The position numbers were made by a program, and so were the translations under genes. Positions 8,688 to 17,041 of a DNA stretch of 64,000 nucleotides are shown in pieces. Below the pieces are notes generated by a model. It saw only the letters and a program-made list of their open reading frames with translations, searched no databases and was not told the DNA's origin. Position 1 is the first letter of the stretch; every line of letters begins with the position of its first letter. Where the stretch lies: positions 101,499 through 165,498 of the forward strand of contig CANSRU010000004.1 of NCBI GenBank assembly GCA_947649495.1, given 5' to 3'. Source of the DNA: an uncultured Porphyromonadaceae bacterium (lineage in GTDB: Bacteria; Bacteroidota; Bacteroidia; Bacteroidales; Muribaculaceae).

Positions 8688-10040
8688 TCAATTTTTTCGG
8701 CCCACTATGTATATCGGGTGGTATGTGAGCGAGGTGATTCCTGCGTTGATTATTGATTTTGCGCGCATGGGGGTTGTGTTGGTGGCGTTGACCCCTGTGT
8801 TGTGGATATGGCGCAGCAGCTCGAGCGGCGAGTCGAAATGCAGGGTTATCTGTTCTTCGGTTATGGTGCAGTGGCTTAGGAGCTTGTCTGTGATTTTCCG
8901 CCAGCCTTCGGCCGATATGTATCGTGGTGCGTCTGGCAGCAGTGGCTGGAGTTCCGTGAAGTTGTCGGGGCCGAATGTCGATAGCGCTATTGTGCCGCCC
9001 GCTCTCAGCGCCCGTTCGCACTGCTTGACAAATGCGGCCGGGGAGTTGAACCATTGGATGGTCGATGAGCTTGCTATTATGTCTATGGACTCATCGGCCA
9101 CGCGCATTATTTCAGTCTCGGCATCGCATGTCAGGTGTTCGCCCGGCAGCTCGTCCGGAATGTCGGTCAGGTCCCACAGTGTGGTGTGCGCGGGCCACAG
9201 TCTGCTGTGGATTAGTCTGGTCAGCATGCCGGTGCCTGTTCCTATCTCGAGCAGTTTCCCGGTCTTGGCACGGTCTGTGGCGTGGAGCAGCATATCTGCT
9301 AATTTTTCGGCTACATGTGCCTGTATGCTGGCGTTTGTGTCGTATCCGTCGGCAGCTTTGCCGAAGCGTTGACGTATCAGCGGTTTGCACGATATGGTGG
9401 CGTCTATTATCTTGCGGAAGTCCGGCAGGTGTCCACCCTCCATGTCTCTTACATCGTGGTGCCCGGCCCATGCGTTGTGCTGGTTGGTTGTCGGCACTAT
9501 CATGTCGCGGTCGGAGATATACACCGTGTCCCATCCGCAACTGTGGCTGCTGATGTGTGGCAGCGAGGCTATGCTCTCAAGCTCGGCGCGCAGATTTTCC
9601 ATGTCGCGTTGGGGCGCGTTTTTCTGGAAATCGCTGAATGCTGTGGCTGAACCGCACATTCTCCGCTGGAACTTCGCGAGTGTTCCGGCCGAAAGGTGTT
9701 CCAGTGTGCCCTTGAATATCTCTGTCGGTATTCCTTTGTGGTCGTCCACCGGGTGGTGGGTGCCGTTCACGGCTATCTTGGCCGTTATGGGCAGCTCGGT
9801 ATGGCTGTTGATGAACATAGCCGCCGGAACCACCCCAAACGACCATGCCACCACGCATATCTCCTCATATTGTCCGAGCCTGTCGATGCACGGAAATTCC
9901 ATCGAGCTGTAGTCGTATGCCACCGCGAGGTCATAGTCGCTTCGTGTCAGATGCGACAGTGGCCTGTGGTCCATGCTCCATCCTGCGAATATGAGCAGCA
10001 GTCGCCCGGCTTTGCCCGATGTCACGAATTCCACCTTCAT
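8688..10040 (-). CDS. BioG-BioC fusion: pimeloyl-ACP methyl ester esterase / malonyl-ACP methyltransferase
   Basis: Two biotin-pathway activities in one 450-residue chain. The first 210 residues are BioG-like (DUF452 alpha/beta hydrolase): LLLIFAGWSMDHRPL and the nucleophile elbow VVAWSFGVVP, with a late DRDMIVP and His region. This domain removes the methyl ester from pimeloyl-ACP. Residues about 230-450 are a SAM methyltransferase like BioC, with LLEIGTGTGMLTRLI and SSTIQWF, which methylates malonyl-ACP to start pimelate synthesis. Its ATG overlaps the bioF stop by 4 bases (ATGA). The fusion brackets the beginning and end of pimeloyl synthesis and is known in Bacteroidota. Confidence 0.9.
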   Translation of the reverse strand: MKVEFVTSGKAGRLLLIFAGWSMDHRPLSHLTRSDYDLAVAYDYSSMEFPCIDRLGQYEEICVVAWSFGVVPAAMFINSHTELPITAKIAVNGTHHPVDDHKGIPTEIFKGTLEHLSAGTLAKFQRRMCGSATAFSDFQKNAPQRDMENLRAELESIASLPHISSHSCGWDTVYISDRDMIVPTTNQHNAWAGHHDVRDMEGGHLPDFRKIIDATISCKPLIRQRFGKAADGYDTNASIQAHVAEKLADMLLHATDRAKTGKLLEIGTGTGMLTRLIHSRLWPAHTTLWDLTDIPDELPGEHLTCDAETEIMRVADESIDIIASSSTIQWFNSPAAFVKQCERALRAGGTIALSTFGPDNFTELQPLLPDAPRYISAEGWRKITDKLLSHCTITEEQITLHFDSPLELLRHIHNTGVNATNTTPMRAKSIINAGITSLTYHPIYIVGRKN

Positions 10041-11167
10041 ATCACACTCCTTATCGTATTGGCAAATCTGTTTATGCTCTCTTCGGTCAGTGTGGCGTTC
10101 AGGCTTATACGCAGTCTCTCGGTGCCTGGAGGCACAGTGGGTGTGCGTATCGGCAACACTTTGAATCCCTGCTCCTCCAGTCTCCCTGACAGCGCCACTG
10201 CCATATTGGCGTCGCCTGTTATCACCGGCTGTATATGGCTTGCTGCGGAGCCTGTCCTGATTCCCGATGCTGTGAGGTGCTCATGCAGCAATGCTGATAT
10301 CTTCTTCAGATGGGCGCGCTCGTTGTCCATTTTCAGCATTGTGTCGATCATGAACTCTGTCCATGCGCAGTTCATGGGGGGCAGGGCGGTGGAGAATATC
10401 AGGCTGCGCGATTTGTTCACGGCATACTCTTTCAGCGTCCGGTTTGTGACGCAGAATGCTCCGGCCGAGGCTGCCGCTTTGCCGAATGTGCCCACCACCA
10501 CATCTATCAGCTCGAATTTTTCGTGGCTGTGGCACATGCCGAGCCCTCTTTCGCCGCTCACCCCGAATGCGTGGGCCTCGTCCACATATAGCATCACCTT
10601 GGGGTATCGTTCTTTCAGCTGGGTCAGCGCGTCGATGTCGGTGCTGTCACCATCCATGCTGTACACCGATTCCACCGCCACTATTATCCTCTCGTGCCGG
10701 TCGTGTTCCTTGGCTATGATTTTTTCAAGCCGGTTGAAGTCGTTGTGTACAAATCGGGTGAATGGTGCTTTCGATAGTGTTATTCCGTCTATCATGCTTG
10801 CGTGCACCAACTTGTCGGCCACAATGAGTGTGCCCGGTTCCGATGCGAGGGCCGATATCAGGCCGGTGTTGGCATGATATCCGCTGTTGAACAGCAACGC
10901 CGGCTTGGAGTATAGGTTTTCTAACTTGTCCTCAAGTTTCAGATATGTGTCCTGATTCGAAGCCAACAGTCTGGATGCTACGGCGGTCATGGCCATTCTG
11001 CGGTTGGCTTCGTCGGCTAAAAACAGCTCCTGGAGGTCGGTGCGGTGCGCCAGCCCGAGATAGTCGTTGCTCGTCATGTCCACCACCTCCGCGGGGTCGA
11101 ACCCCTGAGGTATGTGGCGCAGATTGCCGCTCTTCTGCAGCTCCTCGAGTGTGTTGCGGTAGCTCAT
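10037..11167 (-). CDS. bioF: 8-amino-7-oxononanoate synthase
   Basis: PLP enzyme that condenses pimeloyl-ACP (or -CoA) with alanine. The 376-residue chain has TSNDYLGLAHR near residue 32, the VDEAHAFGVSGERGLG motif with the Asp that contacts the pyridine nitrogen, and the PLP lysine in VGTFGKAAASAGAF. It is closest to alpha-oxoamine synthases; glycine acetyltransferase (Kbl) would be the alternative, but bioA one base upstream and bioGC overlapping downstream settle it. Confidence 0.93.
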   Translation of the reverse strand: MSYRNTLEELQKSGNLRHIPQGFDPAEVVDMTSNDYLGLAHRTDLQELFLADEANRRMAMTAVASRLLASNQDTYLKLEDKLENLYSKPALLFNSGYHANTGLISALASEPGTLIVADKLVHASMIDGITLSKAPFTRFVHNDFNRLEKIIAKEHDRHERIIVAVESVYSMDGDSTDIDALTQLKERYPKVMLYVDEAHAFGVSGERGLGMCHSHEKFELIDVVVGTFGKAAASAGAFCVTNRTLKEYAVNKSRSLIFSTALPPMNCAWTEFMIDTMLKMDNERAHLKKISALLHEHLTASGIRTGSAASHIQPVITGDANMAVALSGRLEEQGFKVLPIRTPTVPPGTERLRISLNATLTEESINRFANTIRSVI

Positions 11168-11168
11168 G

Positions 11169-12464
11169 CTATCCCTCCTTTATTATTTCGAGCATTCTGG
11201 TGGCCAGTGTGGTCAGCTCCTCGTCGCTTATTATATATGGTGGCATTATGTACACGAGCCGCCCGAACGGACGCACCCAGATGCCCGCTTCCACGCAGCG
11301 GCGTTGGAACTCGGCCATGTTTACAGGCTCTTTCATCTCCACCACGCCTATCGAGCCTAACACTCTCACCTCTTTTACCGCCTCAAGTTTGTCGGCGGGC
11401 GAAAGCAGATGCTTGAGCATGCTTTCTATGTGGGCCACCCGCGCCGTCATCTCTTGCGAGTTGAGAATCTGGAGCGATTTTATGGCAATGGCGCATGCCA
11501 GCGGATTGGCCATGAACGTAGGTCCATGCATCATCACTCCGGCCTCGCCGCGCGATATGGTGTCGGCCACATCCTTGGTGGTGAGCACAGCGCTCATTGT
11601 CAGGTAGCCTGCTGTCAGGCCTTTGCCTATGCACATTATGTCAGGCTTCACCCCGGCATGCTCCCATGCGAATTTGCGTCCGGTGCGCCAGAATCCGGTG
11701 GCTATCTCATCGAATATCAGATACACTCCATATTTGTCGCACAGCCGTCTGGCCTCCACGAGGTATTGCGGATGATAGAAGTACATCCCTCCCGCTCCCT
11801 GCACCACAGGTTCGAGTATCAGGGCAGCTATCTCGTCGTTGTGCTCAGCGAGCGTGCGCTCGAGCTCATCCATGGTCTCCGGCTTCCATTCCGCGCCGAA
11901 AGGGGTGCGGGGCTGCTCCACGAAATATCTTATGGGGAGAGCCGTTCCGAAGGCTCCGTGCATGCCCGTCACCGGGTCGCACACGCTCATTGCGTTCCAT
12001 GTGTCGCCATGGTAGCCTGAGCGGATGGTCACGAAGTTTGTCTTTTTGTGCGACCCGCTTCTGCTCACCGCGGCCTGCACGGCCATCTTCATTGCCACTT
12101 CCACAGCCACCGAGCCCGAGTCGGCATAGAATATATTGTGCATGTTGTCGGGTGCTGCCTCAAGAAGCATCTTGCCGAGCTCTATCGCCGGGTCGTGCGT
12201 CAGTCCGCCGAACATCACGTGCGACATCTTGCTCACCTGTTCGGCTATGGCCTGGTTTATCTCGCTGTTGTTGTAGCCATGTATCACGCACCACCACGAC
12301 GACATGCCGTCTATAAGCTCGCGGCCGTCGGCCAATCGCAGTTTGCATCCCTCGGCCGATACCACTTTATATGTCGGCAGCGGGTCTATTGTGGAGGTGT
12401 AGGGGTGCCAGAGATGTTCCCGGTCCCATTCGTCGTGTACGTTATTATATATGTCGTTTGACAT
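11169..12464 (-). CDS. bioA: Adenosylmethionine-8-amino-7-oxononanoate aminotransferase
   Basis: Class III PLP aminotransferase that uses SAM as amino donor to make 7,8-diaminopelargonate. HLWHPYTST near the start and [13 protein letters not shown] are typical BioA substrate and SAM loops. [15 protein letters not shown] holds the cofactor Asp, and GKGLTAGYL the PLP lysine. It is full length at 431 residues. It leads the set bioA-bioF-bioGC, with gaps of 1 and -4 bases. A -7 box (TAATTTTG, 12500-12493) sits about 29 bases upstream of the ATG. No bioB or bioD is present in the window. Confidence 0.94.
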   Translation of the reverse strand: MSNDIYNNVHDEWDREHLWHPYTSTIDPLPTYKVVSAEGCKLRLADGRELIDGMSSWWCVIHGYNNSEINQAIAEQVSKMSHVMFGGLTHDPAIELGKMLLEAAPDNMHNIFYADSGSVAVEVAMKMAVQAAVSRSGSHKKTNFVTIRSGYHGDTWNAMSVCDPVTGMHGAFGTALPIRYFVEQPRTPFGAEWKPETMDELERTLAEHNDEIAALILEPVVQGAGGMYFYHPQYLVEARRLCDKYGVYLIFDEIATGFWRTGRKFAWEHAGVKPDIMCIGKGLTAGYLTMSAVLTTKDVADTISRGEAGVMMHGPTFMANPLACAIAIKSLQILNSQEMTARVAHIESMLKHLLSPADKLEAVKEVRVLGSIGVVEMKEPVNMAEFQRRCVEAGIWVRPFGRLVYIMPPYIISDEELTTLATRMLEIIKEG

Positions 12465-12704
12465 TTGTAGTCTCTCTTTATTGATGCGGATGCAAAATTA
12501 CAAAAAAAATCGGCCAACTTATCCCCGCATATATTAAATCGGGTCATCAGCTCCCGGTCTATAGCTTCGGTTGTGGCGATATATCTATGTTGTAACTCTT
12601 CTGATGGTTGGTCGTGAAAAAAAAGTTTTGGATTATAAGTGGCTGATAAATATGTTGTAAGGTGTGTGGTGTGAAAAAGTGTCTCAAAAAATGTTGCTAT
12701 AATT
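12465..12704. other. Gene-free intergenic region upstream of bioA and the tRNA cluster
   Basis: AT-rich spacer. It contains the bioA -7 box on the minus strand near 12500-12493, and on the right leads into the tRNA promoter. I see no further ORF with good codon use, no riboswitch-like structure and no BirA-like palindrome. Confidence 0.6.
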
Positions 12705-12735
12705 TTTGGTGGATTGAAAATTATGCGTACCTTTG
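12705..12735 (+). promoter_or_regulatory. Promoter of the tRNA-Gly/Gly/Leu cluster
   Basis: A -33 element TTTG (12705-12708) and a -7 element TACCTTTG (12728-12735) are separated by 19 bases, matching the Bacteroidota housekeeping consensus. Transcription would begin near 12741, about 28 bases before the first tRNA. Confidence 0.75.
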
Positions 12736-12768
12736 CATCGCAAAAGCAAAAACGCTGCTTGCACCAAC

Positions 12769-12841
12769 GCGAAAATAGCTCAGTTGGTAGAGCACAACCT
12801 TGCCAAGGTTGGGGTCGCGGGTTCGAGTCCCGTTTTTCGCT
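12769..12841 (+). tRNA. tRNA-Gly (GCC), copy 1
   Basis: A full cloverleaf of 73 bases: a 7-bp acceptor GCGAAAA/TTTTCGC with discriminator T, D arm GCTC/GAGC, anticodon stem CAACC/GGTTG enclosing TTGCCAA (anticodon GCC), and T arm with TTCGAGT. CCA is not encoded. It is the first of three tRNAs in one transcript and is identical to the copy at 12902. Confidence 0.96.
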
Positions 12842-12901
12842 CAAAGAAGAGAACTTTGAAATAACGCCGCTGTTGATTGAACCGAAAAATCATCAACTAA
12901 T

Positions 12902-12974
12902 GCGAAAATAGCTCAGTTGGTAGAGCACAACCTTGCCAAGGTTGGGGTCGCGGGTTCGAGTCCCGTTTTTCGCT
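12902..12974 (+). tRNA. tRNA-Gly (GCC), copy 2
   Basis: Identical over all 73 bases to the copy 61 bases upstream, with the same anticodon GCC. The identity extends a few bases into the 3' flank (CAAA), suggesting a recent tandem duplication or gene conversion. It is cotranscribed with copy 1 and tRNA-Leu. Confidence 0.96.
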
Positions 12975-13007
12975 CAAATTCCCTGGTTCACTTTTCAGCG
13001 GATAAAT

Positions 13008-13091
13008 GTCCGGATGGCGGAATTGGTAGACGCGCTACTTTGAGGGGGTAGTGAGCTTTCGCTCGTGTGAGTTCGAGTCTCATTTCGGACA
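13008..13091 (+). tRNA. tRNA-Leu (GAG)
   Basis: An 84-base class II tRNA with a long variable arm (GAGC-TTTC-GCTC). Acceptor GTCCGGA pairs with TTCGGAC (one G-T), discriminator A. Anticodon stem CTACT/GGTAG encloses TTGAGGG, anticodon GAG, reading CUC/CUU. T arm GTGAG-TTCGAGT-CTCAT. It is the last member of the tRNA cluster, directly before a terminator. Confidence 0.95.
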
Positions 13092-13096
13092 CTTGA

Positions 13097-13134
13097 AAAG
13101 TCTGCAAGCATTAAATGTTTGCAGACTTTTTTTG
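13097..13134 (+). terminator. Terminator of the tRNA cluster
   Basis: The stem AAAGTCTGCAA / TTTGCAGACTTT (13097-13107 with 13118-13129) runs into seven T. It begins six bases after tRNA-Leu. Confidence 0.85.
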
Positions 13135-13185
13135 TTTTCAGCGTCTGTCTCCACTCCCACCAACCAGAAATATCTACAGACCCTT

Positions 13186-14253
13186 TTATTGGGTCAAAAA
13201 CACTCTCCAGCTGCCATCTTTCTCGCTGCGCTCTACATATTTTTTAGAAATCAGTTGATCAAGCAATTTCTGTACAGCTGTGATGCTGATGCCGGTTTCT
13301 TTTTGCATATCTGCGAGTGTCAGTGTGGGCTGTGTTTCCATAGCATTTAGGATTTTAGTATAATTTGGGGTGCGGAATTTAATCTGTTCGCCGTCATACC
13401 ACCAAATATTATCATTTCGCTCACTTATGAATAGTACGTCGTTATATACCTCTGTAGCTATCAATTTATTAAAATATTTCATAAATGGACGTATGTCTTT
13501 GATATCTGCGTGGGCACCATCACTTGGCATCGGACCAACTACAAGATCCGACTGATGTAAGGCTTCAAGATATTTGCTCTTTTCACGGCTGCGAACCACT
13601 ATCATAGGATAATTATGCCTTGTTAAAATATAATTAACCATCAATCTTGCAATTCGCCCATTGCCGTCTTCAAAAGGATGAATACGTATATAGCGGTAGT
13701 GGAATAGGGCCGCCAGCTCCACTGGTGACAATTTACCTTCCCGTTCTGCCATGTTATACCAGTCAACTAAGTCAGACATAAAACCGGGTGTCTCCTCTGG
13801 GGTGGCATACTCAAAGCGGTCGCCGTATCGAGTGATTACACTATTGGGTCTCGTCTTATATTGGCCGGCATGTATCACATAGCTCGTCTGCATGCCTCCT
13901 GGTAAATTTCTATAAACGGTATAATCCTCGCGTAACAGTGTTTTATGTAATGTGCGAATAAAATTCTGGGTCAATGGAATGTCTTTCATTGTAGCCTCCT
14001 CCATCATCATCCGCAAACCTACGTTACTCGCCGTCATTTCCTCCACATCACGCACGTCAGCCTCTCCAATCACCTTACCAAACAATAATAGTATTTCTGT
14101 TTGCCCATAAGTTAATGTATTACCTTCAATGTGATTGCTATTGTAATTGAAGTCAACGGTAAAACGGCGACTAAGTCTTACCCTGTCTTTTTCGGAAAGA
14201 GGTTGTATGTTTTGCCAGGCTTCAAGAGCCTTTTTTATATTCAGATACTTCAT
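13186..14253 (-). CDS. Fic-family AMPylator, class II (N-terminal inhibitory helix), with C-terminal winged-helix region
   Basis: The Fic domain usually transfers AMP to a target hydroxyl. The catalytic loop HPFEDGNGRIAR (about residues 191-202) is complete, including the base His and the Asn-Gly-Arg nucleotide residues. At residues 39-44 the sequence SNHIEG fits the inhibitory motif S/T-xxx-E-G, so Glu43 should hold the enzyme in check in cis (class II). The last 70 residues look like a winged helix (LTLADMQKETGISITAVQKL). I took the ATG at 14253; an in-frame extension upstream is less likely. There is no antitoxin gene beside it. The AT-richer composition and isolation suggest an accessory gene. 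The target is unknown. Confidence 0.88.
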   Translation of the reverse strand: MKYLNIKKALEAWQNIQPLSEKDRVRLSRRFTVDFNYNSNHIEGNTLTYGQTEILLLFGKVIGEADVRDVEEMTASNVGLRMMMEEATMKDIPLTQNFIRTLHKTLLREDYTVYRNLPGGMQTSYVIHAGQYKTRPNSVITRYGDRFEYATPEETPGFMSDLVDWYNMAEREGKLSPVELAALFHYRYIRIHPFEDGNGRIARLMVNYILTRHNYPMIVVRSREKSKYLEALHQSDLVVGPMPSDGAHADIKDIRPFMKYFNKLIATEVYNDVLFISERNDNIWWYDGEQIKFRTPNYTKILNAMETQPTLTLADMQKETGISITAVQKLLDQLISKKYVERSEKDGSWRVFLTQ

Positions 14254-14557
14254 ATAGGTCTTTTGGATTAATACCGCAAATATACGGAAAAAGTTTTTAA
14301 AAAGGTTATATGATTGCAACCTTTTGAGAGGAATTTTATAATCATAGAGGTGGAAACTTTGTCTTGGAAACGTGCTAATGGGATGAGGTCAGACCCCTTG
14401 GAAACGTGGTTTTGATAATACTCCAGACTGCTTGGATTTGTATCTAAACGCTGTATTTTTCGTTCCTATATAATATAAGTAGGCGCTAAAGGTTAAAATA
14501 AATTAATTTGTTTTGCCTACCTTTAAAATATACCTATATTGCAAAAAAATACACACC
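14254..14557. other. Gene-free spacer between Fic and the C25 protease
   Basis: AT-rich, no credible ORF. It contains a 12-base direct repeat CTTGGAAACGTG at 14363-14374 and 14397-14408 with a GAGGTCAGACCCC stretch between. The promoters of both flanking genes must lie here, but I found no well-spaced TTTG/TAnnTTTG pair. Confidence 0.5.
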
Positions 14558-17038
14558 ATGAAAAAGTTTCTTGCTATATCGGGATGCTGTCTGTTGATGT
14601 TGAGTGCTTATTCTGCAACTATCTGTACTACGGTTATCGATGCTTCAACCGGTGCGTTCAAAACCGTTGCTGCAAGGCCATCTGTAGATAAATCTGTGGA
14701 AAAGACCGCCGACGGTATTGTTGTGACTTACAATATCCCGGCTTATTCAGCAATAAAAGAGTCTGATAGCGGTGCCTACCGTCTGTATGCCGATGGCTTT
14801 TCGCCGTCGTATCTTCCCGGCTACCCCGCGCTGCTTTCCCGCATGGACATCTATCCCGTGCCTGTTGGTTGCCGGGCTACCGTTTCCATTCTGGATGGCG
14901 CATACAGGGAGATTGACCTCTCGCTCGCGCCGTCATTGCCATTGGCAGCCATATCCGACACAAGTTCACTGACTTACAATCCCGCACCTATCTCACCTTA
15001 TAGTGGCTATACCCCCGCTTTGGTGCTCGAGGAGTTGCCATCCGGACGTCACCGTGGAGTGGATATGGCAAGAATCAGGATATCCCCGCTCCAATATAAT
15101 CACGAGGAGGGGAAACTTCGTGTTTATTCCCGATTGAGCTATAAAATCACCTATTCATCGGTCAAGGGTGCCTATGCACCTATGTCGCTTACCTCCGATT
15201 TGGCCACGGCTTATATGGAACCCGGCTCGATGTTCTGTCCCACCCCATCGTCGGCACCATCTGCGGAAACTGTGCTTGATACCTCCCGGGGATATCTGAT
15301 ATTGACTGTCCCAGGTCTGGCTGATGCACTAAGGACGTTTGTGGAGTGGAAACGGCTTCTCGGTTTCGATGTCAAGGTGGTGTCGCGCGACGGATGGACT
15401 TCTCAGGATGTAATGGATACTGTCAAATCGGAATATCAAAAAGACATGGGGCTGATGTACCTGCTTATTGTCGGCAATCATGATCTTGTGCCGGCCTGTG
15501 TGTCTAATATCAAGTACTACGACGATGATAACATACCCGATTCCATGCACACCCACATCACCGATTTGCCATACGGATGCATGGATGGCGCTAACGATGA
15601 CATTCCCGACATTTATCGTGGCCGGTGGCCGGTCAGCGACTACTATGATGTCGAGGCTATTGCCAACAAGGTAATGTGGTATGAACAGCAGCCGCCACTT
15701 AGCAAATCTTTCTATAACAATGGTGTGCATTGCGCATATTTTCAGCATCCTACTCAATATAAGAGTACAGACCATTATGGAATGGAGCGTGGCGCATTCA
15801 TATATATATCGGAACAGATACGTGATTATATGCAGGCGTGTCATGGAAAATCCATAAGCCGTATATATTGGGAAGACCCGCAATTCAAAAGAATAGATCC
15901 ATATCAATGGAATCGGACTGGATTTGCTAATGGAAGTTTCATACCGCAGGATGTGTTGGATGAGATAGCCCGCAATCAGACTTTTGATGATTTCTTTAAT
16001 GAGATAAACAATGGCCGTTTTTATGCTCTCTACCGTGGCCATGGTGGGGTCTCTCACCTCGACAGCAGGGTTGACGGTCCCAATTTTGACTTTGGTATGA
16101 TAAACCGATTGGACAATGCTGAATGGCAACCGCTATTTTTTAGCCTTACATGTCTTACCGGAAAATTTGACGAGGATTGTTTTGCTGGTCGCATGCTTAG
16201 TGCTCAGGCCGGAGGTGCCATAGGGGTCTATGCATCATCGCATAGTAGCTATTCCGGCCCGAACGATATGCTTGCTGCCACTCTGTTCAATGCCATCTGG
16301 CCTCGGCCGGGATTTGTCCATAATACTCCATACGACGCATCGCAGTACGACTTTGATTCAATACCGGCCTGTCGGTTAGGACAGATTCTTGATATCGGCG
16401 TGCTTAAAATGTCAGAATATTACCAACAAGGTAACATGGCCGGCAATTTGGTTGCGAATCGAACATATACAGCCGAGACCACACACTGTTTCGGCGACCC
16501 GTCAATGATGTTTACCACCGAGCTTCCCGTGGAGTTTGAGCGTGCCGCTGTCTATTCCGATTCTCTTGGCTTGCATGTTGACCTTGGTGGCGAGATGGCC
16601 TATATTTCATTTTACGACCAACAGGCGGCGGCCAACATACGCTATTGGGGCTCAAAAGCCGACTATCCTACTACCAATCCCGACAGGGTGAGTGTATGCA
16701 TCTCCGGCCACAATCGTATTCCATATATGATTTATGGTGAAGGCTTTTCCGAAAATGGAATTATTCTTGAGGGGGAGCGTATGTATGCCATCACTTCGTT
16801 ATACGACCGTCACGATTCTACCATTGGCGTAGGCTACAGTATCAAGGGCTCATACAGAGATGCGTATATTCTGGTGGTGGATATGATGAACAACCGTTTT
16901 GTAGCCAATGTGCCATGCACAGAACCTGAAGCCACTATCGGAATCCATGTGCCCTACGGAGTTTATGCGGTGTCGCTGATGATCAACGGTTATCCGGCGC
17001 ACACAAAGAAAATATTGGTTTCACATTTAGACAGATAA
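14558..17038 (+). CDS. Secreted C25 (gingipain-like) cysteine protease, probable type IX secretion cargo
   Basis: An 826-residue exported protease. The ATG at 14558 begins a clear signal peptide (MKKFLAISGCCLLMLSAYSA); an upstream in-frame codon lacks one. Residues about 30-220 are a propeptide-like domain. The C25 caspase-like core follows, with the catalytic His in YRGHGG (about 495) and Cys in SLTCLTGKFD (about 531). An Ig-like segment then precedes a C-terminal strand-rich end (VPYGVYAVSLMINGY...KKILVSH) resembling the type A sorting domain that directs cargo through type IX secretion. It is 3 bases upstream of the LRR gene. Gingipain-like does not imply virulence; many gut Bacteroidales carry such proteases. 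Confidence 0.82.
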   Translation: MKKFLAISGCCLLMLSAYSATICTTVIDASTGAFKTVAARPSVDKSVEKTADGIVVTYNIPAYSAIKESDSGAYRLYADGFSPSYLPGYPALLSRMDIYPVPVGCRATVSILDGAYREIDLSLAPSLPLAAISDTSSLTYNPAPISPYSGYTPALVLEELPSGRHRGVDMARIRISPLQYNHEEGKLRVYSRLSYKITYSSVKGAYAPMSLTSDLATAYMEPGSMFCPTPSSAPSAETVLDTSRGYLILTVPGLADALRTFVEWKRLLGFDVKVVSRDGWTSQDVMDTVKSEYQKDMGLMYLLIVGNHDLVPACVSNIKYYDDDNIPDSMHTHITDLPYGCMDGANDDIPDIYRGRWPVSDYYDVEAIANKVMWYEQQPPLSKSFYNNGVHCAYFQHPTQYKSTDHYGMERGAFIYISEQIRDYMQACHGKSISRIYWEDPQFKRIDPYQWNRTGFANGSFIPQDVLDEIARNQTFDDFFNEINNGRFYALYRGHGGVSHLDSRVDGPNFDFGMINRLDNAEWQPLFFSLTCLTGKFDEDCFAGRMLSAQAGGAIGVYASSHSSYSGPNDMLAATLFNAIWPRPGFVHNTPYDASQYDFDSIPACRLGQILDIGVLKMSEYYQQGNMAGNLVANRTYTAETTHCFGDPSMMFTTELPVEFERAAVYSDSLGLHVDLGGEMAYISFYDQQAAANIRYWGSKADYPTTNPDRVSVCISGHNRIPYMIYGEGFSENGIILEGERMYAITSLYDRHDSTIGVGYSIKGSYRDAYILVVDMMNNRFVANVPCTEPEATIGIHVPYGVYAVSLMINGYPAHTKKILVSHLDR

Positions 17039-17041
17039 TCC

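Noticed and set aside
12714..12911. Short ORF covering the first tRNA-Gly
   Set aside because: It translates through a functional tRNA and has no start context; the tRNA explains the sequence.
14363..14408. Two 12-base copies of CTTGGAAACGTG
   Set aside because: Only two copies, no inverted-repeat ends or transposase, so not a mobile element; may be chance or a minor regulator site.
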